DNA of 64,000 nucleotides from Bact-08 sp964533215 (GTDB lineage: Bacteria; Bacteroidota; Bacteroidia; Bacteroidales; UBA932): assembly GCA_964533215.1 (NCBI GenBank), contig CAZHLJ010000002.1, positions 124,001-188,000 of the forward strand, read 5' to 3'. This document shows positions 15,383-24,313 of this stretch, one piece after another (position 1 is the first letter of the stretch; the number at the start of each line of letters is the position of its first letter). A program made the translations under genes and the position numbers. The notes under the pieces were generated by a model. That model ran no database searches. It saw nothing but the letters and a program-made list of their open reading frames with translations, and was not told where the DNA came from.

Positions 15383-15384
15383 TA

Positions 15385-16377
15385 CTAATCCCAGAATAAA
15401 CTAAGGAACTCCTCTCTTGCTATGTTGCTGAAATAGTCGGAGAGGTTTATTTTTTCCAACCTGCCGGCAACTCCTTCAGGTGTATGTTCAACCCCTATAA
15501 GAAGATCTTCAACCTCACTGGTATCCTTTGTGAAGAAATAGCTTCCGAATATATTGATTGAGGCGATTTTTCCTTTGTTTACTTTCATGTATAGTTCAAC
15601 AAGGCCACCTGGGAACTGTTGAACCTTTGAATACTGGTATGCAGGTGAAGATCCGAAGTTCCACCAATCCTGAGAATATTTTTCGTCCCGAAGTTTTCCT
15701 ATTTCCTTCAAATCTTCTTCAGTATAGTTGTAAAGAGTGTAAAGATTCCTGTTGACACTGTTTATCTCGGTTTTCATAAACTCTATGAATTCCTCTATGG
15801 AGATAGGCTTAACCAGATGCTCACTTATGTTGGTCACCCTTGCTACATTTGACTTCACGGATTTACTTACGAACTTTTCCGGCCTGCTGGCCAAGGCATT
15901 CCCCAATTTTCCCATAGAAGAGGAGAATAATAGAGTGCCATGTTGTAGTACACGGTTTTTGAATACTGCAACCGCATTTCCTGAAAATTTCCTTCCATCT
16001 ATAAGTAAATCATTTCTGCCCTCCAGATAGGCCTTCACACCCAACTTGCCTAAGGCCTCAATTATTGGCTTTGTAAAGCGGGCAAACATAGCGGCTGTAT
16101 CTTCTCCCTCAATTCTGTTATCGATGAATGTAAAGTTTATGTTTCCCATATCATGGAAAACTGCACCTCCGCCTGTGAGCCTTCTGACTACTTTTATTTC
16201 GTTTTTCCTTACATAATCTATGTTTATTTCTGCCAGGGCATTCTGGTGGTGACCAATGATAATTGCATTGTCATTTTGCCAAAGACGGAAGACCGGTTTA
16301 TTGAGATGCTTGAAAAGATACTCTTCTGCAGCAAGGTTCCAGTAAGGATCGGTTATAGTGTCAATTATGCAGTACAT
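15385..16377 (-). CDS. lplA: Lipoate-protein ligase
   Basis: The enzyme attaches free lipoate to lipoyl domains by way of lipoyl-AMP. The 330-residue protein has RRLTGGGAVFHDMGNINF (the lipoate-binding loop) near residue 70, KFSGNAVAVFKNRVLQHG with the catalytic lysine, and a C-terminal accessory domain from about residue 245. The frame reads 16 codons further upstream, but ATG 16377 begins the family N-terminus MYCIIDTITDPYWNLAAEEY and starts directly after the stop of the upstream PAP2 gene. No lipoyl synthase is nearby. The enzyme indicates salvage of lipoate. Confidence 0.92.
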   Translation of the reverse strand: MYCIIDTITDPYWNLAAEEYLFKHLNKPVFRLWQNDNAIIIGHHQNALAEINIDYVRKNEIKVVRRLTGGGAVFHDMGNINFTFIDNRIEGEDTAAMFARFTKPIIEALGKLGVKAYLEGRNDLLIDGRKFSGNAVAVFKNRVLQHGTLLFSSSMGKLGNALASRPEKFVSKSVKSNVARVTNISEHLVKPISIEEFIEFMKTEINSVNRNLYTLYNYTEEDLKEIGKLRDEKYSQDWWNFGSSPAYQYSKVQQFPGGLVELYMKVNKGKIASINIFGSYFFTKDTSEVEDLLIGVEHTPEGVAGRLEKINLSDYFSNIAREEFLSLFWD

Positions 16378-16378
16378 C

Positions 16379-17005
16379 TTATTTTTCAGAGTTTGAATTA
16401 ATCTTTTGCAGGATCTTCCGGACAATTAAAAACACCGTTAGCCCTGTCAATAAGCCAAAAAGGGCTCCGCATATCACATCCAGAGGAAAATGCTTGCCGA
16501 CATATACTCTGCTGTAACAAACCATTGTTGCCCAGAAAAATATTACAATCGAAAAGAGTCTGTTCCTGAATATCAGGGTGGTCAGAATCGCCAATCCGAA
16601 AACATTTGCGGCATGGCTGGAAATGAAACCGTATAATCCACCCTTGCCTTCAAGCATTCTTGCCAAATTGCCGACCTCTTCATCATAACATGGTCTGGGC
16701 CTTTCAATAAAATGTTTTATCTGGGTTGAAACGATGTCTGTGAAGGCGAAAGTGAGAAGGATGGCAAATAAGAGGATAAATCCATTTATCATTGGCTTCC
16801 TGATTATATGGAATCTGGGTTTGGAAGTATTCGTACTTACCTCCCATTTGAAAGAGAAGAAGAGAGCCAGTGCTATGGCAACATAGAAGGGTATCCATGG
16901 TTCCGGAGCAGAGAATATCACCATTAAATGGTCAAAAAAAGGTGAGTGAAACCCATTAATGGCAAGAAACAGGGTTTTGTCCAGCTCTATCAACTGTTCA
17001 AGCAT
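16379..17005 (-). CDS. PAP2-family membrane phosphatase
   Basis: The 208-residue integral membrane protein has about five transmembrane helices and the three PAP2 motifs: KHFIERPRPC, FISSHAANVFGLA and SRVYVGKHFPLDVICG with the catalytic His-Asp. Bacterial relatives dephosphorylate undecaprenyl pyrophosphate, phosphatidylglycerophosphate or lipid A, with the active site facing the periplasm. The substrate cannot be chosen from the sequence. It lies between obgE and lplA on the same strand with gaps of nine and one base. Confidence 0.9.
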   Translation of the reverse strand: MLEQLIELDKTLFLAINGFHSPFFDHLMVIFSAPEPWIPFYVAIALALFFSFKWEVSTNTSKPRFHIIRKPMINGFILLFAILLTFAFTDIVSTQIKHFIERPRPCYDEEVGNLARMLEGKGGLYGFISSHAANVFGLAILTTLIFRNRLFSIVIFFWATMVCYSRVYVGKHFPLDVICGALFGLLTGLTVFLIVRKILQKINSNSEK

Positions 17006-17014
17006 ATAATAATA

Positions 17015-18007
17015 TTAGCTGTTTAATGCATTCCAAAGCATATCTTTAAGCTCTTGTATGTTCTGGCCTGTGAAGGACGATATAAATATGTGAGGTATTT
17101 TACGTGGAAGACTTTTTTTGATCTCCCGGGTGAGTTCCTCATCAAGCATATCGGACTTTGTTACGGCCAGTACTCTTTGTTTATCGAGTAACTCCGGGTT
17201 ATATTGCTTCAGTTCGTTTAGCAATATCTTATATTCATTTTTAATATCCTTGCTGTCAGCAGGAACCATGAACAAAAGCATGGAGTTGCGCTCGATGTGC
17301 TTAAGGAATCTTAAACCTAGCCCCTTTCCTTCATGAGCACCTTCGATTATGCCAGGAATATCTGCCATTACAAAGGATTTATGGTCGTAATAGTCAACTA
17401 TTCCAAGATTTGGCTCCAGAGTAGTGAAGGCATAATCAGCGATTTTAGGTTTGGCGGCAGAAATTTTTGAAAGCAGAGTCGATTTTCCTGCATTTGGAAA
17501 TCCAACAAGACCAACATCAGCGAGAATCTTCAACTCCAGAATAAACCAGTTTTCAACTCCAGGTTCTCCAGGCTGGGCAAACCTAGGGGTCTGATGAGTG
17601 GCAGTTTTGAAATTTGCATTACCTAAACCACCTCTGCCTCCCTTGGCCAATACTTTTTCCTCACCATTTTCGGTAACCTCAAAAAGAACTTCACCTGTAT
17701 CAGCTACTTTTGCAACTGTTCCAAGTGGGACATCAAGATAGATGTCTTCTCCATCGGCACCATGGCACAGCGCCCCGCTTCCACCTCCACCGTGTTCTGC
17801 ACGTATGTGTTTTCGGAATTTAAGATGAATCAGAGTCCAATACTGAGAATTTCCCCTAAGTATTATATGTCCTCCTCTACCTCCGTCCCCGCCATCGGGC
17901 CCACCTTTTGCCACAAATTTTTCTCTGTGAAGGTGAACTGAGCCCTTTCCTCCATTGCCAGATTGGCAAAAAAGTCGGACATAGTCTACAAAATTGGAAT
18001 TACTCAT
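17015..18007 (-). CDS. obgE: Obg GTPase (CgtA)
   Basis: Obg is a GTPase needed for 50S subunit assembly and stress control. The 330-residue protein begins with the glycine-rich Obg fold (residues 1-158; GGKGSVHLHREKFVAKGGPD), followed by the G domain with GFPNAGKSTLLSKIS (G1), ADIPGIIEGAHEG (G3), AVTKSDML (G4) and ISSFTG (G5). It lacks the C-terminal OCT domain, as in many Bacteroidota. Its start overlaps the 3' end of adk by eight bases, so hpt-adk-obgE form an operon. Confidence 0.96.
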   Translation of the reverse strand: MSNSNFVDYVRLFCQSGNGGKGSVHLHREKFVAKGGPDGGDGGRGGHIILRGNSQYWTLIHLKFRKHIRAEHGGGGSGALCHGADGEDIYLDVPLGTVAKVADTGEVLFEVTENGEEKVLAKGGRGGLGNANFKTATHQTPRFAQPGEPGVENWFILELKILADVGLVGFPNAGKSTLLSKISAAKPKIADYAFTTLEPNLGIVDYYDHKSFVMADIPGIIEGAHEGKGLGLRFLKHIERNSMLLFMVPADSKDIKNEYKILLNELKQYNPELLDKQRVLAVTKSDMLDEELTREIKKSLPRKIPHIFISSFTGQNIQELKDMLWNALNS

Positions 18008-18590
18008 TATTTATTTTATTGATTATTTTGCAAATTTCGAGGAAGTTTTCTTCTATTTCGCCCTCTCCATTCACTGGAAAATATTTATCTCTTTCTTTAT
18101 AATAGGATATCAGCGGTTCTGTTTTTTTATGGTATGTACGGATCCTGCTTTTAATGGTTTCCAGATCCATATCATCAGCCCTGTCTTCAATTTTAGCTCT
18201 GTGCTGAATCCTTTGAATTATTAATTTGTCATCCACTACAAGAGAAATTACTGCATCAACCTTTTTCCCGTAGGCGGTAAGAAGATCATCAAGTGCTTTT
18301 GCCTGATCGATATTCCGGGGATATCCGTCAAAAATATAACCTGAAATTTCACCTGGGGTAAAGCATATCTGCTGTTTTATCATCTCGAGGACTATACTAT
18401 CATCAACGAACTGCCCTTTGTCTATCAGAGACTTGGCTAATTTTCCCAAGTCTGTTTTCCTTTCAATCTCTCTTCGAAGCAAATCTCCGGTTGAAATATG
18501 TTTAAGGTTGAATTTGTCTGCAAGCAGGTATGACTGAGTCCCTTTTCCTGCTCCTGGAGGGCCGAAAATAATATAGTACTTCATTGTCAT
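18000..18590 (-). CDS. adk: Adenylate kinase
   Basis: Adenylate kinase interconverts ATP plus AMP and 2 ADP in the cytoplasm. The 196-residue protein has the P-loop GPPGAGKGTQ, the AMP-binding FDGYPRNIDQAKAL, and a short-LID form without the zinc cysteines (RAKIEDRADDMDLETI). The start ATG overlaps the hpt stop codon as ATGA; a second ATG two codons later gives the alternative start MKYYIIFG. It overlaps obgE by eight bases. Purine salvage next door (hpt) fits nucleotide supply. Confidence 0.96.
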   Translation of the reverse strand: MTMKYYIIFGPPGAGKGTQSYLLADKFNLKHISTGDLLRREIERKTDLGKLAKSLIDKGQFVDDSIVLEMIKQQICFTPGEISGYIFDGYPRNIDQAKALDDLLTAYGKKVDAVISLVVDDKLIIQRIQHRAKIEDRADDMDLETIKSRIRTYHKKTEPLISYYKERDKYFPVNGEGEIEENFLEICKIINKINNE

Positions 18591-19135
18591 TTAAAATTTT
18601 TGTCTAAAACATAGATATCCTTGTATTGTCGTCCAAGTTCGTCATAATCCAACCCATATCCAACAATGAAATCATTGGGAATCTGAATTGCTGAGTAGTC
18701 AATTTTTATATTTTTTTTGTAAGCTTCCGGTTTTAAAAGTAAAGTACAGATCTTAACATTTTTTGCCCCGGATTTTATAAGAAGGTCGTGGAGCTCGACA
18801 ATGGTTGCACCAGTATCAACGATATCTTCCAGAATGATTACAGATCTATCTTTGATAGGCTTGTTAAGACCAATTATCTGCTTAACCTCTCCAGTGGACG
18901 AAACGCCGCTGTATGATGATAGTTTGACAAAAGAAATCTCACAGCCAAAACTTATTTTCTTGAGAAGATCAGCAGTAAACATAAATGAACCGTTCAGTAC
19001 TGATAGAAATAGAGGATTCTCCACATTTTTGTAATCTTCATTCAGTTGGCAGGCAACTTTATTGATACTTTCCTCGATCTCTGCATAAGGTATCATGACC
19101 TTAAAGTACTTGTCGTGCAGTTTAATTCGTTCCAT
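18587..19135 (-). CDS. hpt: Hypoxanthine phosphoribosyltransferase
   Basis: The enzyme makes IMP or GMP from hypoxanthine or guanine and PRPP. The 182-residue protein contains the PRPP-binding motif VIILEDIVDTGATI and the purine-site region DFIVGYGLDYDELGRQYKDI. An ORF extends upstream to 19213, but ATG 19135 starts the normal N-terminus MERIKLHDKYFKVMIPYAE and is just downstream of a -7 element, so the longer version is rejected. It is the first gene of the hpt-adk-obgE operon and is divergent from purE. Confidence 0.94.
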   Translation of the reverse strand: MERIKLHDKYFKVMIPYAEIEESINKVACQLNEDYKNVENPLFLSVLNGSFMFTADLLKKISFGCEISFVKLSSYSGVSSTGEVKQIIGLNKPIKDRSVIILEDIVDTGATIVELHDLLIKSGAKNVKICTLLLKPEAYKKNIKIDYSAIQIPNDFIVGYGLDYDELGRQYKDIYVLDKNFK

Positions 19136-19145
19136 TAAAAAATTT

Positions 19146-19176
19146 TTTGTGCACGCAAATTTAAGTATTAATTTTG
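19146..19176 (+). promoter_or_regulatory. Promoter of purE
   Basis: TTTG (19146-19149), a 19-base spacer and TAATTTTG (19169-19176) form a full promoter match. Start is expected near 19181, 23 bases before the ATG. Confidence 0.7.
19156..19163 (-). promoter_or_regulatory. -7 element for the hpt operon
   Basis: The minus strand reads TAAATTTG, 20 bases before the hpt ATG. It sits within the spacer of the opposing purE promoter. No standard -33 TTTG. Confidence 0.45.
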
Positions 19177-19203
19177 TCTTAAACCAATTTAAGTAAAAAG
19201 CCA

Positions 19204-19716
19204 ATGAATCCACTAGTTAGCATTATTATGGGGAGTACCTCAGATCTGTCTGTTATGAAGCAAGCTGCAGAATTTCTCAATGAAATGAAGATACCTTTTG
19301 AAATTAATGCTCTTTCTGCACACAGAGTCCCTGAACAGGTCATGGAATTTGCAAAGAATGCTGAAAGTAGGGGCTTGAAGGTGATAATTGCCGGAGCCGG
19401 CGGAGCGGCTCATTTACCGGGAATTATTGCAGCGGAGACTCCTATTCCAGTCATTGGCGTACCAATAAAGTCTTCAAATTCCATAGATGGATGGGACTCT
19501 ATTCTGTCTATTCTGCAAATGCCGGCGGGCATTCCTGTTGCAACCGTAGCACTTGATGGTGCAAAAAATGCAGCAATTCTGGCATTACAGATTATAGCGA
19601 CAGGAGATCCGGCTCTTATGGAAAAAATGAAAAAGTTCAAGGCAGATTTGGCCAAAAAAATTGTAAAGGCCAACGAGGAGCTTGGCAAGATAGAATACGA
19701 GTTCAAGGTCAATTAG
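19204..19716 (+). CDS. purE: N5-carboxyaminoimidazole ribonucleotide mutase
   Basis: The enzyme rearranges N5-CAIR to CAIR in purine synthesis. The 170-residue protein has MGSTSDLSVMKQAAEFL, the active-site SAHRVPEQVMEFA with its histidine, AGAGGAAHLPGIIAAETPIP, and GWDSILSILQMPAGIPVATV. Length and motifs fit class I PurE, which requires a PurK partner; none is in the window. It is divergent from hpt with interleaved promoters. A 43-base gap leads to the next gene, so readthrough is possible. Confidence 0.97.
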   Translation: MNPLVSIIMGSTSDLSVMKQAAEFLNEMKIPFEINALSAHRVPEQVMEFAKNAESRGLKVIIAGAGGAAHLPGIIAAETPIPVIGVPIKSSNSIDGWDSILSILQMPAGIPVATVALDGAKNAAILALQIIATGDPALMEKMKKFKADLAKKIVKANEELGKIEYEFKVN

Positions 19717-19759
19717 ACAGACATCTTAATCAACAAACAGCTTATGAGGGGGAGGATTT

Positions 19760-21694
19760 ATGAGGGAGTGGATAGCAATTTTGTTGCTGCTTTTATGCGG
19801 CAAGGTACTGCTTTGTCAGCAGACGAGAGAAAGGAGTATTTCTGAAGAGTTGTCGGAAGCAATACTCTCTTACTTGGAAAACACGGTATCGGAAGATGCC
19901 GTCAATGAAGAAATGGTAGCGGATCTTCTGGCCTATTATCAGATGCTTATGGTCTCACCTCTTGATATCAATAGGGCAGATAGGGAAGATTTGGAAAGTT
20001 TGATTATTCTTACAGATTTTCAAATATGTTCAATTCTGGATTATCGGAAGGAGTATGGGCTTTTTTTATCTGTAAATGAGCTTTTTCAGATACCGGGAAT
20101 AGACCATGACCTGGCCTCTTTGCTTATCCGCTTTGTAACGGCGGGGCAAAAAGCAAAACCTGCAAAAATCAGTCTGGCCTCACTTTTCACTGATGGTAAA
20201 TCGCAGGTTCTCTTTAGAGCTAAGAGTATTCTGGAGCAGCAGCAGGGTTACAGACCAATCTCGAGGGATGAGTTTGAGAAAAAACCGGACAGTAGGTATC
20301 TCGGTTCAAAAATGACCCTCTATTCGCAATATAAATTTGCATTTTCTGATAGGTTGCAAATGTGTGCTACATTGGAAAAGGATGCAGGGGAGAGAGGTGT
20401 TGACTATAAGTCTCTCAATCTCTCTTTTAACAATGTCGGTATATTGGAAAAGTTGGTTATTGGAGATTATGCTGCCAGATTCGGTCAGGGGCTTGTCCTT
20501 TGGAACTCGCTGTCGCTGAATTCAGCAACAGACCCAAAGTCATTCAAAAAGACAGTATCTGGTATTGTCCCCTACAACTCCACAGACGAGAATTTGTCAC
20601 TCAGAGGTATTGCTGCAACAATGGAAAAGGGAAGAGTGAAGTTTTCTCTGTTTGGCTCACAGAGGGCATATGACGCACGGATACATGATGGTAAATATAC
20701 ATCACTGATTAAGACAGGCCTTCACAATACGGTAACCAGCCTGGAAAGGAAGGGCTCTCTTGGTTGTTCTTTATTGGGAATGAATCTATCCTACTCAGTA
20801 GACAAGTTCAGAGTGTCAGGTAATGCTATCCTTTACAAATACAACCATCCTTATGGCGGTAGAGACACTTTGAGACACTCAAAGGAGATGGTGGCTGGAG
20901 GTTACAGTACTAATGCAGGAGTGGATTTCTATTGGGTAATGGATAAAATACGCCTTTTCGGCGAATTGGCTGCTGACAGGTCTGCCTCCTTGGCCGGATT
21001 GGTTGGCGTGTTATTTTCAGTGAACGGTAAGATGGAGTTGGCGTTGCTTTGCAGGGATTACTCAAATTGTTATAATGCTCCCTATGCAAGCTTGGATAAA
21101 GGTGAAAAAATCTCTTTATCATACTACATGGGAAAGTATTGGAAAGCCTGTTTGGGATTTGAATCAAGAAGAGATTTCCATAACCTTGCAGCAACATTGA
21201 ATTTTGACAAGGGAAAGGAAAAGACAAAATATTACTTTAATCTGTCAAATAGCAGTAAAAGAACCTCTATCCGCAACAGTATATGTTATCCGGTCACTCA
21301 ATGGCTCAAATTTGCCGACAGAGTGGATGTCGCTTTTACAGGTGGAAGTAAAATTAATATCGGTTCACATTTATACCATGAAATAATGTGTGAAACAGTG
21401 TCAAAAAAAATTTCAGGATCTTTCAGGATTGCTGCTTTCAATGTTCCTATCTGGGATGTGAGGATCTATTCCTATGAAAAAGATATGCTTTATGGTTTTT
21501 CTATTCCGGCTTGCTATGGCAAAGGAATAAGATATTATCTTAACATTCATTACTCTCCGCTGAATTGTTTGGATTTCTGGGCCAAAATTTCAAGCACTCA
21601 TTACCTTGATAGAGATAAAATAGGAGAGGGGCCCGAAATGATCGGAGGCCCCTCTGTAAGTGAAGCAAAAATCCAGATAAGATGGATGTTTTGA
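19760..21694 (+). CDS. Secreted helix-hairpin-helix protein with beta-rich C-terminal region
   Basis: The 644-residue protein starts with a signal peptide (about residues 1-20). Around residues 70-135 lie tandem ComEA-type helix-hairpin-helix units (SPLDINRADREDLESL and NELFQIPGIDHDLASLLI). The rest, from about residue 160, is rich in alternating hydrophobic strands (for example VGVLFSVNGKMELALLCRDY) and ends in aromatic MF, which resembles an outer-membrane beta-barrel. Such proteins are frequent and uncharacterised in Bacteroidota. A GGGGGAGG sequence lies just upstream of the start. A role in surface DNA handling is possible but unproven. Confidence 0.75.
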   Translation: MREWIAILLLLLCGKVLLCQQTRERSISEELSEAILSYLENTVSEDAVNEEMVADLLAYYQMLMVSPLDINRADREDLESLIILTDFQICSILDYRKEYGLFLSVNELFQIPGIDHDLASLLIRFVTAGQKAKPAKISLASLFTDGKSQVLFRAKSILEQQQGYRPISRDEFEKKPDSRYLGSKMTLYSQYKFAFSDRLQMCATLEKDAGERGVDYKSLNLSFNNVGILEKLVIGDYAARFGQGLVLWNSLSLNSATDPKSFKKTVSGIVPYNSTDENLSLRGIAATMEKGRVKFSLFGSQRAYDARIHDGKYTSLIKTGLHNTVTSLERKGSLGCSLLGMNLSYSVDKFRVSGNAILYKYNHPYGGRDTLRHSKEMVAGGYSTNAGVDFYWVMDKIRLFGELAADRSASLAGLVGVLFSVNGKMELALLCRDYSNCYNAPYASLDKGEKISLSYYMGKYWKACLGFESRRDFHNLAATLNFDKGKEKTKYYFNLSNSSKRTSIRNSICYPVTQWLKFADRVDVAFTGGSKINIGSHLYHEIMCETVSKKISGSFRIAAFNVPIWDVRIYSYEKDMLYGFSIPACYGKGIRYYLNIHYSPLNCLDFWAKISSTHYLDRDKIGEGPEMIGGPSVSEAKIQIRWMF

Positions 21695-21698
21695 CAGA

Positions 21699-23375
21699 CT
21701 AAGCTGGTTTTATCTTAATCTTCTTGCCAGCCTTTACTTTAGTATTCTTCGTGAATCCGTTCAGCTTCATCAAATCGTTTAGACTCACCTCAAACTTTCT
21801 GGTTATCTCCCACAATGTGTCACCTTTTCGTATAGTATAGTAGACATATCCGTTGGATTTGGAGGTCTTTTTTGTTGATGTATATGAAGATTCAGACTTT
21901 GATGAGTATGAAGAGTCAGATTCAGAATGATTTCTTGATGGGCCGGTTGTGTAAATTACCAGTTTCTGTCCGGGCCTTATTGAGTTCTTTACTTTGTTCC
22001 AATGCTGCAGGTCAGATAGTTTTACCTTGTGTTTCTGAGCAATCTTGCTTAAGGTCTCACCTTTTCTGACGGTATGAGTTACAGAGGTCCTTTCCGGAAC
22101 TTCACTCTTTGCCTCGAATGTATTGCTGTTGTTGTTGTATACAATCTGGTTAAAGAAGAGGCTATCCTTGTATGTGTACATATCCTGCTCTTTATCTACA
22201 AAAGCTGAAACGAAGTTGAAAGGTATTTTTAGCACCATTCCATCTGGCGTGCCTGGGATTATTTTGTTGATATATTGAGGATTTAGATTGCTTATCTCAT
22301 CTTCTGGAATACCTGTAAGCTCGGAGATCTGGCCAAAATGAAGCGGCTTGTGTATTAAAAATGTGTCTACATGTGCGGGCATTGCAATAGCTCTTGGCTC
22401 TATCCTGTGTTCCTTATAATAATTCAATGTGTAAAGAGCAGCTACAAATGATGGAACGTATCCTCTTGTCTCTTTTGGAAGGTAAGGATATATCTTCCAG
22501 AAATCTCTTGACCCACCGGATCTTTTGATGGCCTTGTTTACATTTCCGGCTCCGCAGTTATACGAGGCTATAGCCAGAGACCAGTCGCCAAAAATTGTGT
22601 AGGCATCTTTAAGATATTGTGCGGCAGCACGTGTGGATGCTATAGGATCAAGACGCTCATCAACATATGAATTGATTTTAAGGTTATACTGGAGAGCTGT
22701 CCTGTACATAAACTGCCACATTCCCTTGGCATTTACCCGTGATGTAGCTCTGGGATTAAGGGCCGATTCTATGATAGCCACAGCCTTAAGCTCTTTCGGC
22801 ATGTCGTATTCGTCAAGGATCTCTTCAAAAATCGGCAGATAATATCCTGAAAGACCCAAAATCAGGTCGATCTTGTGCGGTATCCTTTGGGTATAAAATA
22901 TGATATGGTTCTTCACAATATTATTGTATGGCAGAGGTATGAATGAGTTCATGGCCTTAAGCCTGCGTATGAAGACTGAGTCGGGTACATCTGAGATGAA
23001 ATTGCTGCTGTCAAGATTGACAGATATATCATTATTGTCAAGTGTCAGGTTTTTTTCTGCATACCAGATGCTTAAAAGGCTGTCTGTACATACAGGCGGT
23101 TCCTGTATATCCTCACTGTCAAAGAAGCTTAATCTTCCAGGGTTGATAGTATCATTGCTGCTGACAGTGTCTGCCAGAGGAATTTCGTTTAGCGCTATAT
23201 CCGATTTAAGGGAATCGATGGTTTTCTTTAATTGCGCTATTTGTTGCATCAATGAGGCTCTTGTTGGTTTTTTTGTAAAAAACTGCCCGTATAGATCCGA
23301 AGAGGTGAAGGTTGCAGCTAATACTACAAGAATGAGTGTCTTTAAGAATATGGGATATGAATTTTTGAGTCTCAT
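21699..23375 (-). CDS. mltD: Membrane-bound lytic transglycosylase with two LysM domains (MltD-like)
   Basis: This is a 558-residue secreted muramidase that cleaves glycan strands of peptidoglycan to 1,6-anhydro products. After a signal peptide ending near residue 30 comes a Ser/Asp-rich linker, then the SLT domain with catalytic Glu 203 in AIIESALNPRAT, GMWQFM, and ASYNCGAGNVNKAI. Two LysM domains follow (about 430-475 and 512-558; RKGETLSKIAQKH and RKGDTLWEITRKF), joined by a serine-rich stretch. It is last in the parA-parB-DUF5683-mltD run, with three bases to the preceding gene, an order common in Bacteroidota. Confidence 0.93.
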   Translation of the reverse strand: MRLKNSYPIFLKTLILVVLAATFTSSDLYGQFFTKKPTRASLMQQIAQLKKTIDSLKSDIALNEIPLADTVSSNDTINPGRLSFFDSEDIQEPPVCTDSLLSIWYAEKNLTLDNNDISVNLDSSNFISDVPDSVFIRRLKAMNSFIPLPYNNIVKNHIIFYTQRIPHKIDLILGLSGYYLPIFEEILDEYDMPKELKAVAIIESALNPRATSRVNAKGMWQFMYRTALQYNLKINSYVDERLDPIASTRAAAQYLKDAYTIFGDWSLAIASYNCGAGNVNKAIKRSGGSRDFWKIYPYLPKETRGYVPSFVAALYTLNYYKEHRIEPRAIAMPAHVDTFLIHKPLHFGQISELTGIPEDEISNLNPQYINKIIPGTPDGMVLKIPFNFVSAFVDKEQDMYTYKDSLFFNQIVYNNNSNTFEAKSEVPERTSVTHTVRKGETLSKIAQKHKVKLSDLQHWNKVKNSIRPGQKLVIYTTGPSRNHSESDSSYSSKSESSYTSTKKTSKSNGYVYYTIRKGDTLWEITRKFEVSLNDLMKLNGFTKNTKVKAGKKIKIKPA

Positions 23376-23378
23376 TTT

Positions 23379-24308
23379 TTAAAAGTTTAATTTCATCTGA
23401 AATCCTATAGCAGGATTTGAATTGTTAGTAAATTGATAATTGAGAGGCTGGATCACACCAGGGCCAAAAGATGCAGACAGATCATCACTGACATCAAAGT
23501 CTTCAAAATGAGCGAAGACATTTGCGTCAATAATGTTAAGAGCGTATACCAGAACTCCTGCGAGAATGGAATAGTCTCTGTAACGCCGGTAGCTGTCTTT
23601 AAAATACTTCAATGTCTCGAGACTGTATTTTCCACTTGTTTTGGAATCGGAATTACTGGCCTGGTTGTACAAAGTCCGAAAACGGTTGTACTGAAGATTG
23701 TTTGAGTGGATAAAATAGCCACAGGTAATGAAGCCGCCATAAAAAACGGGTATTTTCCAATAGTTGCCCGTGTAAGCCTGGCCTAAGCCTGGTAGCAAAG
23801 CCGAGTAGAGAGAGGCGCGTGCTGGCAGGATCTCCTTGTGATACTTGAAACACGCAACGCCGTCCAACATACCTCCCCAATAGGTCATGAATGCGCCAAG
23901 ATAAAAAAGATTGCGGTTTGTCTTGAACTTGGAGTCTCCTGTATCCAGATATTTAAGATTGCATTGATATCCACTGTAAATGAAAGCCGCCATACCTCCG
24001 TAAAGAATGGGCAATTTCCAGTAGTCCCTGTTGTAGATCTGTGCAGTACCTGGCATAATTATAGAGCCACCCCACATTCGGGTGATGTTCATTGAATCCT
24101 TGCCGGCAAGACTTTTGAAATATCTTTTCCAAGTGTATGCAGGCGGTCTAGGGGTATTGTCCTCTTCAGTTTTAGTCTGTTGATTGTTTACTCCCATTGT
24201 TGAGCCCGGTGGACCGGCCATTTTGAATGTTCCCCCACTAATCTGAGCTTTTGATGATAAGGTGACCAAAAGAGCAAGTGTCAGTATGAAAACCCTGTTA
24301 CGCATCAT
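23379..24308 (-). CDS. DUF5683-type membrane protein
   Basis: The 309-residue protein has a signal peptide (to about residue 22) and hydrophobic segments containing LLPGLGQAYTGNYWKIPVFY and MPGTAQIYNRDYWKLPILYG, an internal repeat of the form P-G-x-x-Q-x-Y-x-x-x-Y-W-K-x-P. This repeat is characteristic of the DUF5683 family, encoded in Bacteroidota directly after parB. No function is established. Position between chromosome segregation genes and a lytic transglycosylase hints at an envelope role connected with cell division, which is inference from context only. Confidence 0.8.
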   Translation of the reverse strand: MMRNRVFILTLALLVTLSSKAQISGGTFKMAGPPGSTMGVNNQQTKTEEDNTPRPPAYTWKRYFKSLAGKDSMNITRMWGGSIIMPGTAQIYNRDYWKLPILYGGMAAFIYSGYQCNLKYLDTGDSKFKTNRNLFYLGAFMTYWGGMLDGVACFKYHKEILPARASLYSALLPGLGQAYTGNYWKIPVFYGGFITCGYFIHSNNLQYNRFRTLYNQASNSDSKTSGKYSLETLKYFKDSYRRYRDYSILAGVLVYALNIIDANVFAHFEDFDVSDDLSASFGPGVIQPLNYQFTNNSNPAIGFQMKLNF

Positions 24309-24313
24309 ACTTG

